This document shows positions 50,578-59,642 of a stretch of DNA of 64,000 bases, piece by piece. The first letter of the stretch is position 1. Each line of letters begins with the position of its first letter. The stretch comes from Methylobacter sp. (GTDB lineage Bacteria; Pseudomonadota; Gammaproteobacteria; Methylococcales; Methylomonadaceae), in contig JAURZV010000002.1 of NCBI GenBank assembly GCA_030653175.1, positions 49,106-113,105 of the forward strand, in the 5' to 3' direction. The position numbers and the translations under genes were made by a program. Under the pieces are notes generated by a model. The model was not told the DNA's origin and did no database searches. It saw only the letters and a program-made list of their open reading frames with translations.

Positions 50578-51501
50578 ATGACACAAAAACAGGAAGAGAC
50601 CAACCGATCCAAAGCCGCATTATGCGATTGGCACAAGCGAGAGGGAGAACTTGCTGCGTCCGCGCTCACCGACGTCCTAAACGAGCAAACGGGTCGTCAG
50701 CGAAAGGCTTATGCCTCCGAATGGGAGCGCCATGAGAGACTACTAGAAATTCTGGTGAGCAGCTCTCCCGCTGCCCGGAAATTGGTTGAAACCATCGGAG
50801 CAATGAAAGTTTTCGATGTGGGCGTTGAGAAGCTGTCGGGAGTCGGAAAGTCCGATTTCGTACTCAACCATCAGATGGACATAATGAGCAACTCACTGAC
50901 GGACCGGCTTTCGTTTCGAGGCAAGCCCTTTGACGCCAGATGGACGGAATTTCGCCCGTTTAATAGGTGGGGAACTGCCGCTAGGGGCCCCTCCGCACAA
51001 CTCGATGGAACCATGTCCCTGGACTTAACGGAAACCTATGTTGATCGGCCTATAGCCTATGGTGGATGGATGCGGAACGCTGCGGGAGTGGGAACGTGGT
51101 TCAAACCCAAGTCAAAAAGCACATATGTCCGCGTCGCACCTTTTTGTGATTACGGCTTCCGCTGGAAAGACGACTCTAGCCTTCAAGTGGCACACAATTC
51201 CGGAGATATTGGAGTTTTTATTCAGCGCTTTCTCGGCCCTGGCCAATTTGAAACTGTCCTCGACGATCGCACAGAGTTGTGGCGGGACGGGACTAGCTGG
51301 TATCAAACTCATCAAGACGAACAATCAGGTTACTTTACTAAATCAAACTACTTTTGGGCGAGCTCTTCTGACTGGTATCTGGTTTGGGTATGGTGTAATA
51401 GCGCAATTGATTTTGCGACGAAGACAACCTTCGGGTCTAGCCGGGCTTACAACAACCTCCTCGCCCACCTTAGGTGGCTCGTTTTTGAGCAGTGGGCATG
51501 A
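50578..51501 (+). CDS. Unknown 307-residue cassette protein
   Basis: Start ATG 50578 lies 8 bp after GAGGA; an ATG at 50563 overlaps that ribosome site and is less likely. The N-terminal about 70 residues are charged and helical (QKQEETNRSKAALCDWHKREGE). The remainder looks beta-rich with many aromatics (FRPFNRWGTAARGPSAQLDG, SSSDWYLVWVWC). There is no signal peptide or transmembrane helix. I do not recognise a family or catalytic motif. It lies in the same presumed integron cassette as the Tyr/Trp-rich gene, bounded by attC sites 1 and 2. Confidence 0.65.
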   Translation: MTQKQEETNRSKAALCDWHKREGELAASALTDVLNEQTGRQRKAYASEWERHERLLEILVSSSPAARKLVETIGAMKVFDVGVEKLSGVGKSDFVLNHQMDIMSNSLTDRLSFRGKPFDARWTEFRPFNRWGTAARGPSAQLDGTMSLDLTETYVDRPIAYGGWMRNAAGVGTWFKPKSKSTYVRVAPFCDYGFRWKDDSSLQVAHNSGDIGVFIQRFLGPGQFETVLDDRTELWRDGTSWYQTHQDEQSGYFTKSNYFWASSSDWYLVWVWCNSAIDFATKTTFGSSRAYNNLLAHLRWLVFEQWA

Positions 51502-51562
51502 TCTGTATATGCAAAAGCAGGTGTCAGGTCTTGCATTAGGTGTTAGTTTTGTTTACTTTCCA

Positions 51563-51709
51563 GCCTAACGAATAAGGTTAGATTGTGTGAGCGAAGCGAA
51601 CCACAATCTGAACCGGTTGTTGGAGCATTGTGCTTAACCAGAGCGCGGTTACAGTGCGGTTTTATTTTTCAGCTTTCCCGTGCCGCGCCCGGTTAGCTTT
51701 ACGTTGGGC
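51563..51709. other. attC-like recombination site 2 (apparently double)
   Basis: A 63-bp site runs from GCCTAAC (51,563) to GTTGGAG (51,619-51,625), with complementary arms GGTTAGATTGTG and CACAATCTGAACC. Directly after it a second, larger structure (CAGAGCGCGG...CCGCGCCCGGTTAGC) ends at GTTGGGC (51,703-51,709). Its inner arms match site 3. The pair may result from loss of a cassette between two sites. Confidence 0.8.
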
Positions 51710-51769
51710 ACCTCGGCACACATGGCAATTGGCATTGACAATGCGTAGTCATGTGGCTACAGTGGTGCC

Positions 51770-52066
51770 ATGATTGAAATCCGCAAAACAGACCTTTTCG
51801 TCCAATGGCTCGACGACTTGTGCGACCTCCAGGCGAGAGCGCGTGTCCAAGCAAGGATCGAACGGCTCGCCGCTGGAAATTCCGGAGATGTCGAGCCTGT
51901 TGGCGAAGGTGTCTCGGAGTTGCGAATCAACTATGGTCCCGGTTACCGGGTGTATTTCAAGAAGCGTGGGCGAGAGCTGATTATTCTGCTGGCCGGTGGG
52001 GACAAGAGTACCTAAGCCAAGGACATCAAAGCTGCATTGCGCCTCGCACGTAATCTTTCGGAGTAG
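51770..52066 (+). pseudogene. HigB/RelE-type toxin truncated by an ochre codon
   Basis: ATG 51770 opens a RelE-superfamily killer protein (IRKTDLFVQWLDDLCD..., RVYFKKRGRELIILLAGGDKST). It stops at TAA 52013 after 81 residues. In the same frame the family C-terminus follows (AKDIKAALRLARNLSE, TAG 52064), where relatives have glutamine (STQAKDI). CAA to TAA is therefore a single transition. The C-terminal helix is lost; toxicity is probably reduced. The antitoxin gene starts 5 bp after the ancestral stop. Confidence 0.85.
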
Positions 52067-52071
52067 TCTCC

Positions 52072-52371
52072 ATGAGCAAGACCGTTACCACTCGCTATGA
52101 TGTCGCCGAACACCTCAGAACCCATGAGGAAATGGCTGCTTATTTTGAAGCCTGCCTTGAGGAAGCCGATGGGGATGCCGCATTTATTGCTAAATCGCTC
52201 GGTGATATTGCCCGCGCCAAGGGCATGACACAGGTCGCGCGAGATGCCGGACTGTCCCGCGAAAGCCTTTACAAAGCACTTTCCGGCGAACGTAGCCCGA
52301 GCTTCGACACCATCCTCAAAGTTATCAGGGCGCTTGGGCTTAAGTTGCATGCCGAAGCGAGTCACGGCTGA
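52072..52371 (+). CDS. HigA-type antitoxin (HTH)
   Basis: 99 residues with a helix-turn-helix in the C-terminal half: MTQVARDAGLSRESLYKALSGERSPSFDTILKVIRAL. This is the HigA-like antidote family that pairs with the upstream toxin. It ends 7 bp before attC site 3, so toxin and antitoxin form one cassette. Such modules stabilise cassette arrays. Confidence 0.9.
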   Translation: MSKTVTTRYDVAEHLRTHEEMAAYFEACLEEADGDAAFIAKSLGDIARAKGMTQVARDAGLSRESLYKALSGERSPSFDTILKVIRALGLKLHAEASHG

Positions 52372-52378
52372 CCAAGGT

Positions 52379-52467
52379 GCCCAACAAAACGCTCAACCGG
52401 AGCGCGGTTATAAATCGGTTTCATTGTTTAGTCCTCCTTGCCGCGCCCGGTTAGCTTTACGTTAGGC
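52379..52467. other. attC-like recombination site 3
   Basis: A canonical 89-bp layout: GCCCAAC, CGCTCAACCGGAGCGCGG, a central loop, CCGCGCCCGGTTAGC, GTTAGGC. The arms pair with extrahelical bases as in attC sites. This is the best example in the window. Confidence 0.88.
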
Positions 52468-52580
52468 ATATCGCGATATGCAGTGTCGTAGCCGTGATCG
52501 ATGGGCTTCGTACCTCAGCCCATTCTATCGCTGTCATTAAGTTAAGTGACTGCTCACGGACAGAGGAAGGCCATACCCCA

Positions 52581-55397
52581 TCACTTAAAAAAACGCTGTA
52601 AATACATCCCCGTATGCGAGGCCTTATTTTCAGAAACCCGCTCAGGTGTGCCTTCTGCAACCAGCGTTCCGCCACCGTCTCCGCCTTCAGGGCCCATGTC
52701 GATGATCCAGTCTGCGGTTTTGATCACATCCAGATTATGTTCTATAACGATGACGGTATTGCCGTGATCGCGCAGGGTATGCAACACGGTCAACAATTGC
52801 TTGATATCGTGGAAGTGCGGGCCGGTGGTCGGCTCATCCAATATATATAAGGTTTTGCCGGTATCGCGTTTGGACAGTTCTTTGGCGAGTTTTACCCGTT
52901 GCGCTTCGCCGCCGGACAGGGTGGTCGCATTCTGTCCCAGAGTGATATAACTCAAGCCTACCTCGACCAAGGTCTGTAATTTACGGGCCAGCGTCGGAAC
53001 CGGGCTGAAAAATTCGGCTGCATCTTCTACGGTCATGTCCAGCACCTGATTGATGGTTTTGCCTTTGTAGCGTATCTCCAGCGTCTCGCGGTTGTAACGT
53101 TTGCCGCCGCAATTGTCGCAATGGACGAAAATATCCGGCAAAAAATGCATTTCGACTTTAATCACGCCATCGCCTTTGCAGGCTTCACAGCGACCGCCCT
53201 TAACGTTAAAACTGAAGCGGCCGGGCGAATAACCGCGTGAACGCGCCTCGGGTGTCGCTGAAAATAACTCCCGTATCGGCGTGAACAGACCGGTATAAGT
53301 GGCCGGATTTGATCTGGGTGTACGGCCAATCGGGCTTTGGTCTATATCGACGACTTTATCGAAATGCTCCAGGCCTTCGATCGCGTCGCAAGGTGCGGGT
53401 ATGATTCCGGCGCGGTTGATTAATCTTGCTGCATGGCAGTACAAGGTATCGTTTATCAGCGTCGATTTGCCGGAACCGGATACGCCGGTTACGCAGATCA
53501 GCAAGCCGATAGGGAATGAAATGTCGACATTTTTCAGGTTATTGCCGTGGGCATTGCGGATGGTGATTTGTTTGTCTTTATCGACAGGCGTTAGTTTTTC
53601 AGGCACGGTAATGCCGATTTTTCCCGATAAATACTGACCGGTTAACGAGTCTTCGTTGTTGATAATGTCTTCCAGTGTGCCTTGCGCAATGATGCGCCCG
53701 CCATGCACTCCGGCGCCGGGGCCTATATCGACAATATGCTGGGCCGAACGGATGGCATCCTCATCATGCTCGACCACGATAACGGTATTGCCGAGGTCGC
53801 GCAGGCGAAACAAGGTGTTCAGCAAGCGCTGGTTGTCGCGTTGGTGCAGGCCTATCGACGGCTCATCCAGCACATACATCACGCCGACCAGACCTGCGCC
53901 GATTTGGCTGGCAAGGCGGATGCGTTGCGCTTCGCCGCCGGAAAGCGTGTCCGCGCTGCGATCCAGTGTTAAATAGTCGAGGCCCACATTGACCAGAAAC
54001 TCCAGCCGCTCCTGAATTTCCTTGACGATTTTTGCCGCAACTTCGCCGCGTTTGCCGGTCAGGTTCAGGTGCTTGAAAAAGTCCAAGGATTTGCGGATAG
54101 GGAAACGGGTCAGATGGTGTATTGGCAAATCTTCAACAAACACATTTCTGGCCGAGATATTAAGTCTTGCTCCCTCGCAAACGCCACAGGTTTTCTGGGA
54201 TAAATATTTTGCCAGTTCTTCGCGCACCATTTGCGAATCGGTCTCGTGATAACGCCGTTCCATGTTGGCAATGATGCCTTCAAAACTATGGCGCTTCTTT
54301 TTGACTGACCCTGCTCCGGTCATGAACTTGAATTCAATCGCCTCGTGGCCGCTGCCGTACAGAATAATGTTCTGGGTTTCTTTGGACAACTCCGAAAACG
54401 GCGCTTCCGGGTCGAAGTTATAGTGCTTGGCCAGCGAACAGATGATTTGATAATAATAGGCGTTGCGTCGATCCCAGCCGCGAATCGCGCCCCCGGCAAG
54501 GCTGATGTCGGGGTTGTGGATAATCAGCTCGGGATCGAAATGCTGGCGCACACCCAAGCCGTCGCAACTGCTGCATGCGCCTTTGGGATTGTTGAACGAG
54601 AAGATGCGCGGTTCCAGTTCGGTCAGGCTGTAGCCGCAATGGGGGCAGGCGTAGCGCTCGGAAAACAGCAGTTCGGTCGCGTTGTCAATACAGGCTGCGA
54701 TAGCGATGCCGTCGGCAATGCGTAGTGCCGTCTCAAAGGATTCGGATAACCGCAAGGCGATGTCGTCGCGAATTTTAAAACGGTCGACAATGACTTCGAT
54801 GGTATGTTTCTTTTTTAAATCCAGCACCGGCGGCTCATCCAGGTCATACACCGTGCCGTCGATTCTGGCGCGAATGAAGCCTTGGGCGCGCAGGTCGTCG
54901 AGCAACTGGATATGCTCGCCCTTGCGGTCGTTGACCACCGGAGCCAGCAGCATCCAGCGCTGGTCCTGAGTTTGCGAGAGTACATGGTCAACCATCTGGC
55001 TGACGGTTTGCGCTTCCAGCGAAGCCTGATGCTCAGGACAGCGCGGGGTACCTGCACGGGCATACAGCAGTCTTAAATAATCGTAGATTTCAGTGATGGT
55101 GCCGACGGTGGAACGCGGGTTGTGCGAGGTGGATTTTTGTTCGATGGAAATAGCCGGTGACAGGCCTTCGATATGATCGACATCGGGCTTTTCCATGATC
55201 GATAAAAACTGACGGGCGTAGGTAGAAAGGGATTCTACATAGCGCCGTTGGCCTTCGGCATAAATGGTGTCGAAGGCCAGCGATGATTTACCCGAACCGG
55301 AAAGCCCGGTGATGACGATGAGTTGATCTCTGGGCAGGTCAAGGTCGATATTTTTCAGATTATGCGTTCTGGCACCACGAATGCTGATCGTATCCAT
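52581..55397 (-). CDS. uvrA: UvrABC excision nuclease subunit A
   Basis: 938 residues, full length. Two ABC ATPase modules: Walker [13 protein letters not shown] (about residue 31) and [12 protein letters not shown] (about 640), each with LSGGEAQR signatures. Zinc fingers are CPHCGYS...CSSCDG and CEACKGDG...CDNCGGKRY. It scans DNA for lesions in nucleotide excision repair. One deviation is [13 protein letters not shown] near the C-terminus, where many UvrA proteins have TTGLHF. It is a single gene. Confidence 0.97.
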   Translation of the reverse strand: MDTISIRGARTHNLKNIDLDLPRDQLIVITGLSGSGKSSLAFDTIYAEGQRRYVESLSTYARQFLSIMEKPDVDHIEGLSPAISIEQKSTSHNPRSTVGTITEIYDYLRLLYARAGTPRCPEHQASLEAQTVSQMVDHVLSQTQDQRWMLLAPVVNDRKGEHIQLLDDLRAQGFIRARIDGTVYDLDEPPVLDLKKKHTIEVIVDRFKIRDDIALRLSESFETALRIADGIAIAACIDNATELLFSERYACPHCGYSLTELEPRIFSFNNPKGACSSCDGLGVRQHFDPELIIHNPDISLAGGAIRGWDRRNAYYYQIICSLAKHYNFDPEAPFSELSKETQNIILYGSGHEAIEFKFMTGAGSVKKKRHSFEGIIANMERRYHETDSQMVREELAKYLSQKTCGVCEGARLNISARNVFVEDLPIHHLTRFPIRKSLDFFKHLNLTGKRGEVAAKIVKEIQERLEFLVNVGLDYLTLDRSADTLSGGEAQRIRLASQIGAGLVGVMYVLDEPSIGLHQRDNQRLLNTLFRLRDLGNTVIVVEHDEDAIRSAQHIVDIGPGAGVHGGRIIAQGTLEDIINNEDSLTGQYLSGKIGITVPEKLTPVDKDKQITIRNAHGNNLKNVDISFPIGLLICVTGVSGSGKSTLINDTLYCHAARLINRAGIIPAPCDAIEGLEHFDKVVDIDQSPIGRTPRSNPATYTGLFTPIRELFSATPEARSRGYSPGRFSFNVKGGRCEACKGDGVIKVEMHFLPDIFVHCDNCGGKRYNRETLEIRYKGKTINQVLDMTVEDAAEFFSPVPTLARKLQTLVEVGLSYITLGQNATTLSGGEAQRVKLAKELSKRDTGKTLYILDEPTTGPHFHDIKQLLTVLHTLRDHGNTVIVIEHNLDVIKTADWIIDMGPEGGDGGGTLVAEGTPERVSENKASHTGMYLQRFFK

Positions 55398-55606
55398 TAA
55401 ATAATTCCGGCAATTTAAACAACCGTATAATATACGAGCAAAGCCGTATTAACACAAACGACGCACGCTATTGCAAGGCAGCCGGAAAGGCTTTTTTGTC
55501 TCTCAACATCACACAAGGCGCAGACCGGACGTTTCCGGCTTGCCGTGGGCAATGGCGGAAACACCTGTTTTTTGCTTGCGCTCAAACAGGCTTGTTTCTA
55601 AAAACA

Positions 55607-55815
55607 TTATTTCTTTTGCTTCGGATCGGTAATAAAGCCGATTTTCATGACCCCGGCGCTTTGTGCTGCTGACATGATCCCGGCCGGTTTCTGGTACGGT
55701 GCGGTTCGCTCGGCGCGTAAATGCAATTCGGGTTGGTTTTTTTGCGCCTCCGCCGCCAGTCGCGAGGCAAGTTCCGCCTCTACAAAGAATGCTCCTGCAA
55801 CGCGGTACTTTCACC
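55607..55815 (-). pseudogene. ExbD C-terminal remnant
   Basis: On the minus strand the frame reads FVEAELASRLAAEAQ..., PELHLRAERTAPYQKPAG, IMSAAQSAGVMKIGFITDP and ends at TAA 55607. It aligns with the C-terminal about 60 residues of the intact ExbD at 56,900. The N-terminal membrane part is absent, and a stop lies just upstream of the conserved stretch. It is a dead copy of a paralogue. Confidence 0.85.
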
Positions 55816-55885
55816 CTCCTTGCGCCCTCCGCCAAGCGTTGCGCTGTGTAACGTCTGTGATGGCCGGCAACGCTGGAGGCGGCGA

Positions 55886-56427
55886 TCAGAATTCGACCTT
55901 GGCTGTTTTGTCAGCTTCAGCGCGATCGGCGCGCCGACCCCCAGTAAGCCGTTACCTGTGGTGCTCCAGTAATTATTGTTGGTCGCATTGTCGAGCACCG
56001 CTTGAACCGTGGTGAGCTTGCCTGCAACGCGGGTCGCATAGCGCGCACCTAGCGACAGCACTGCATAGTCATCGACGAAAGCTTGGTTTTCATTGTTGAC
56101 CGGGCGCTTGTCCACGTATTGCACCCCGCTGCTGAGCGCCAGTCCCGGCACGCTTTGCAAGCGATACTCGGCGAACAGGCCGGCGGTTCGCTCCGGCGTG
56201 TTGTCGGGCACCTTGCCGAAGGTTGCCGCATTGGCGGCGTTCAGTTGTTTGGCATCCATGAACATGGCCGATCCGATCAGCGATAGTTGCGGGGTCACTT
56301 CGCCGGAGGCCGACAATTCCACCCCCCTATACTGCGCCATGCCGTTCAGCACAAAGCGATTGGCCGAGTCTACCGTGGTCGATGCGCGCTTGATGTCGAA
56401 ATACGCCACCTGCAGCAATATCCCTAG
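55886..56427 (-). pseudogene. TonB-dependent receptor C-terminal remnant
   Basis: About 180 codons of a siderophore-type outer-membrane barrel: LLQVAYFDIKRASTTVD, YRGVELSASGEVTPQLSLIG, DNTPERTAGLFAEYRL, and NNNYWSTTGNGLLGVGAP. Near the end the frame shifts; adding one A to the AAAA run at about 55,908 would give the terminal ...AKVEF-stop (TGA 55886) expected of such receptors. The plug domain and most of the barrel are missing. It is joined head-on to a PepSY-type fragment, so a large deletion occurred. Confidence 0.85.
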
Positions 56428-56581
56428 CGTAGCCGGGCAGCCAAAGCGCATCAATATCCATCTTGTTTAACCCAAGCGTTTTACCGTGGGCAATGAATAG
56501 AGCCGTTACGCCGACGATAAATAAAGGTAGGCTTAATATGACACTGAGCCAGGCGTGCCAAGTTCGCCAATTGATTTTCAT
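56428..56581 (-). pseudogene. PepSY-associated membrane protein N-terminal remnant
   Basis: The frame starts at ATG 56581 with MKINWRTWHAWLSVILSLPL and FIVGVTALFIAHG, the N-terminal transmembrane helix typical of PepSY-TM proteins found near siderophore receptors. After about 50 codons it runs into the receptor remnant in another frame. Only the first helix survives. Confidence 0.75.
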
Positions 56582-56684
56582 AGGTTTCCTCTTTGATGAG
56601 TATCTTGGTTATTTACTGTCTAAGATCATCCGCAATGAATAAAATACCCAATATTCGCCGACATCTTCTGATCGAAAAAAAATT

Positions 56685-56799
56685 GCAGGAGTGCAAGCTT
56701 TGCTTGCACAGCAGGCGAAGCCTGCACTCCTGCCGCTGAGGTAACTCGCAAAGAATAAACCGCCACAGATTTCGCTCGTTCCCAAGCTTGGGAACGAGC
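56685..56799. repeat. Two palindromic repeats upstream of the TonB remnants
   Basis: GCAGGAGTGCAAGCTTTGCT...GCCTGCACTCCTGC (56,685-56,733) belongs to the cobN/12,661 family. GCTCGTTCCCAAGCTTGGGA... (56,774-56,799) is a perfect 26-bp palindrome. Confidence 0.88.
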
Positions 56800-56899
56800 A
56801 CAACCTAGGTTTGTACTCCAAACTCCTAATACTTTCACATCAAGGGGCTTGCCTGTTGTGCAAGCAAATCCCCCTTAATGTACGGACTGACTTCAGGTT

Positions 56900-57328
56900 T
56901 TATTTCTTTAGATTCGGATCGGTAACAAAGCCCAGTTTTTCTATTCCTGCATTTTGTGCAGCGGACATCACCATGGCTAATTGCTGATAGTTTGTGGTTT
57001 TATCGGCGCGTAAATGCAGTTCGGGTTGAGGTTTTTTCTGTGCCGCCGCCGTCAGTCGCGAGGCAAGCTCAGTATCTTCAAATGGCGTGTCATTCCAAAA
57101 CAGTTCGCCTTCCGCATTAATCGACAGGGTGACAGTGTCGGGCTTTTCCGGGTTAGTTTGGCTGCCGGCTTGCGGCAGGTCGATTTTGATTGAATGGGTC
57201 AGCAGCGGTGCGGTAATGATGAAAATGACCAGCAGCACCAGCATGACGTCCACCATCGGCGTGGTGTTGATTTCCGCCATCGGCTGGCTATGGTGATTAT
57301 CGCTGCCGAATCCGCCTGAACCCATCAT
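56900..57328 (-). CDS. exbD: ExbD biopolymer transport protein
   Basis: 142 residues: an N-terminal cytoplasmic stretch, one transmembrane helix (VDVMLVLLVIFIITAPLLTHSI) with the conserved aspartate at its start, then the periplasmic domain. Together with ExbB it uses proton flow to energise TonB. The start overlaps exbB by 4 bp. Confidence 0.95.
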   Translation of the reverse strand: MMGSGGFGSDNHHSQPMAEINTTPMVDVMLVLLVIFIITAPLLTHSIKIDLPQAGSQTNPEKPDTVTLSINAEGELFWNDTPFEDTELASRLTAAAQKKPQPELHLRADKTTNYQQLAMVMSAAQNAGIEKLGFVTDPNLKK

Positions 57329-58068
57329 AATAAAACCTCCGCTGGCGTTAATTCGGTAGCCAATGGTATGCCGGTGGTCAGGTAGGTATGCAGATCGTGT
57401 GCGAAAGTCTCTATTTCTCCCATTAACAGGCGGTTGTCGCGTACCAGGGCGTTATAGGCCAGTACGGCGGGAATGGCTACCGCCAGACCGAACGCGGTCA
57501 TGATCAGTGCTTCGCCGACCGGGCCTGCGACTTTGTCTACCGTAGCTTGACCGCCGACGGCGATAGTGCCGAGGGCATGATAAATTCCCCAGACGGTACC
57601 GAATAATCCGATGAAGGGAGCAATACTGCCGACCGAAGCCAATAAGGTGAGGCCCGTTTCCAGTTTCATGGCTTCCTGACCGATCGTGCGGCGGAGCGCC
57701 TGGGCGATAAACTCATCGTGCCGCGCGTGCTGTTGCGGTGCGGTAACTGTCTGTTCCGCCAGAAGTTGCGTTGTGTAACGCTTATGATGCTCAGCAGCGT
57801 TGATGCCTTGTATGGCAAGACGTGCAAACGGGTTTTCCGCTTTCTTTAAATCTTCAGTCATGGCGGTTGAGGGTAGGGCTGAAGCTTCCCAAAAACGTGC
57901 CAAAAAACGCGTACTGCTGCTTTTTAAACGCCGTGACTGTATCGCTTTGATGACCATTAAAGTCCAGCTTCCTATGGACATGGCTAACAGCCCCGCCGCT
58001 ACGGTGATAGACACTGCGCCGCCTTGACTGATGAATTTCAGGTTGTCTAAGAGATATTCTGCTTGCAT
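57325..58068 (-). CDS. exbB: ExbB proton-channel protein
   Basis: 247 residues, MotA/TolQ/ExbB family. Three membrane segments are at about 18-40, 155-180 and 195-220, with SVGSIAPFIGLFGTVWGI and PVGEALIMTAFGLAVAIPAVLAYN. It forms the pentameric channel around ExbD. It lies 6 bp after tonB and overlaps exbD. Confidence 0.95.
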   Translation of the reverse strand: MQAEYLLDNLKFISQGGAVSITVAAGLLAMSIGSWTLMVIKAIQSRRLKSSSTRFLARFWEASALPSTAMTEDLKKAENPFARLAIQGINAAEHHKRYTTQLLAEQTVTAPQQHARHDEFIAQALRRTIGQEAMKLETGLTLLASVGSIAPFIGLFGTVWGIYHALGTIAVGGQATVDKVAGPVGEALIMTAFGLAVAIPAVLAYNALVRDNRLLMGEIETFAHDLHTYLTTGIPLATELTPAEVLL

Positions 58069-58074
58069 GATGAC

Positions 58075-58791
58075 TTATCCTTCTATTGAAAATCTGACCG
58101 GTACAACGACCGATGCACTAACCGATTGCTCGCCGCGTTTGGCGGGAACAAATTGCCATTTCTTGACGGCCTCCAGCGCAGCCTGATCAAGGCGGTTTGA
58201 ACCGCTGCTGGTTTGCAATACTACAGAGCTGGCTGCGCCGTCTTCCGTCACCTCAACATGCAACAACACCAAGCCTTGTTCGCCCAGTCGCCGCGACAGT
58301 GACGGATAACGGGGGGGCGGATTATTTAAATAAGCGGCATTGAAGTTTGGCGACTGAAATGTCTGCGTATCAATATTTTTGCTTGCCGGCTTCGTCGCTG
58401 GTTCGGCAGCTGGCGAGCTTGTCGGCGTTGCGGGCAGGGAGGCTTGTTCCACAGGCGGCGCGGTTGGCAGACTTGCTGGCTTTACGGCCGGTACAACAGG
58501 TTTCCTGACCGGTGTTTTGCCTGGTTTCTTGACGGGTTTTTGCGGCTTTTCTATCGACGCCGGGGGAGGCGTCGGCTTTTGCGGCGCTGCTTGCGGCTCA
58601 CTCAGCAAGCTAACCATGATGGGTTCGGGGAGTGTTTCGACGGTTAAAGGCTGCGGTTGTGGCCGCAATGCCGCAAACACCGCCAGATGCGCGCACAGCA
58701 CCAGACTCAGCGCAAGCCATGGTGATTTACTGATATCTGTAGTTCCGCCGTAAGTCATATTTCCCAGTAACGGGGGCAGGACGGGTTTCAA
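58075..58791 (-). CDS. tonB: TonB energy-transducing protein
   Basis: 238 residues. A membrane anchor (LALSLVLCAHLAVFAA) is followed by a Pro/Lys-rich spacer (KPTPPPASIEKPQKPVKKPGK...) and the C-terminal TonB domain (YPSLSRRLGEQGLVLLHVEVTEDGAASSV, LDQAALEAVKKWQFVPAK). It connects the inner membrane to TonB-dependent receptors. The start could also be the ATG 11 codons downstream. Operon order is tonB-exbB-exbD. Confidence 0.95.
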   Translation of the reverse strand: MKPVLPPLLGNMTYGGTTDISKSPWLALSLVLCAHLAVFAALRPQPQPLTVETLPEPIMVSLLSEPQAAPQKPTPPPASIEKPQKPVKKPGKTPVRKPVVPAVKPASLPTAPPVEQASLPATPTSSPAAEPATKPASKNIDTQTFQSPNFNAAYLNNPPPRYPSLSRRLGEQGLVLLHVEVTEDGAASSVVLQTSSGSNRLDQAALEAVKKWQFVPAKRGEQSVSASVVVPVRFSIEG

Positions 58792-58823
58792 GAAAATAGA
58801 ACGTGGCTATGGGGAAGATCATT

Positions 58824-59072
58824 TTAGTGAACACGGCCGATCCTCCTTATTTGTTGCGTAGTGTTATTTCCCGCTGAGGCATCATGGATTTTGGCAAGCC
58901 GTACCTTGGCGTGGTTTAAGACCGAGCTAAGTACTTGTAGCGATTCATAATTGGTGCGTATCGTTGAGGTACCGAAATTGATCTCCAAGGTGCCGCAATC
59001 CGGGCAAAATACCACGCGACAATCGGCGCTATTAGAGAGGCTCACTTTTTTATGCTGTTTATTTGAATTCAT
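58824..59072 (-). CDS. Small CxxC protein upstream of tonB
   Basis: About 82 residues from ATG 59072 (MNSNKQHKKVSLSNSAD), with an alternative start at 59,084. FCPDCGTLEINFGTSTIR is a half zinc-ribbon-like CxxC motif. The C-terminus is helical (LSSVLNHAKVRLAKI). It lies between hemP and tonB on the same strand. I infer a link to TonB-dependent uptake from position only. Confidence 0.65.
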   Translation of the reverse strand: MNSNKQHKKVSLSNSADCRVVFCPDCGTLEINFGTSTIRTNYESLQVLSSVLNHAKVRLAKIHDASAGNNTTQQIRRIGRVH

Positions 59073-59226
59073 TGATTTCACCATTCAAATGTTAGGCAGG
59101 AGAAAGTCTGCCGAAGCTGCTGCGTGCAGCGTTTAGACAACACTGCATACTTGCAGTGCGTGCTTCTAACATTGGCTGGCTACCAATACCTAAATGTATT
59201 GGATGGCTGGCTATTTATTTTTACTT

Positions 59227-59325
59227 TTTGCACTTTATTGTCGGCATGCTCATTCCTCAATATCAGGAGGAGAGGTTGACTGCAGGTGAGGAGAAAATAG
59301 CCTGCCGACAATAAAATGCAATAAC
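59227..59325. repeat. Inverted repeat between hemP and the CxxC gene
   Basis: TTGCACTTTATTGTCGGCATGC at the left and GCCTGCCGACAATAAAATGC at the right, about 45 bp apart. It could end hemP transcription. Confidence 0.7.
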
Positions 59326-59329
59326 CAAA

Positions 59330-59578
59330 TTATTTGGTCAGGATCAACTTTCCCTGACGAGTCAAGCGCAACCGGTATTCCTCACCGGCATGTTCTATAA
59401 CAATCTCGCGCGCTGTGCCAAACAGCTCCGTGCTTTGTAAACGCTGTCGCACCGGCTGTGATCCCGTCACTGCCGGCATTTCCACCATCCCTGGTGGTCG
59501 TAAAGCCGGTGTTATGCCCTGCTTTGTAGAAAGCGTTATGTCTAATGGTTCGAGTGTAGATAAAGGTTGTTTGTCCAT
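59330..59578 (-). CDS. hemP: Hemin uptake protein HemP, with a repeat-coded insert
   Basis: 82 residues; typical HemP is about 60. The C-terminal HemP core is clear: STELFGTAREIVIEHAGEEYRLRLTRQGKLILTK. Before it, GITPALRPPGMVEMPAVTG is coded by a palindromic element, and the same RPPGMV peptide appears in the insert of CobK. HemP is a small regulator or effector of heme uptake genes. Upstream lie a near-consensus promoter and Fur-box-like sequences, so iron control is likely. Confidence 0.88.
   Translation of the reverse strand: MDKQPLSTLEPLDITLSTKQGITPALRPPGMVEMPAVTGSQPVRQRLQSTELFGTAREIVIEHAGEEYRLRLTRQGKLILTK
59473..59509. repeat. Palindrome in frame in hemP
   Basis: CCGGCATTTCCACCATCCC then TGGTGGTCGTAAAGCCGG. 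The inner hairpin is CCACCATCCCTGGTGG. The same core is at 14,521-14,541 in cobK. Confidence 0.82.
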
Positions 59579-59584
59579 GGGTTT

Positions 59585-59640
59585 AAATAATAATGATTGT
59601 CATTTGGCAAGTCAACACTTGTTGATAATTATTCTTATTT
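59585..59640 (-). promoter_or_regulatory. hemP promoter with Fur-box-like sites
   Basis: On the minus strand, TTGACT (59,615-59,610) and TATTAT (59,592-59,587) are separated by 17 bp. AATGACAATCATTATTATTT (59,604-59,585) and AAATAAGAATAATTATCAA (59,640-59,622) resemble the Fur box. Transcription would start about at the hemP ATG, suggesting a leaderless or very short leader. Confidence 0.7.
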
Positions 59641-59642
59641 AA

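Noticed and set aside
55509..55835. 108-codon minus-strand frame in the remnant area
   Set aside because: It overlaps the ExbD remnant, which is in another frame and has recognisable family sequence.
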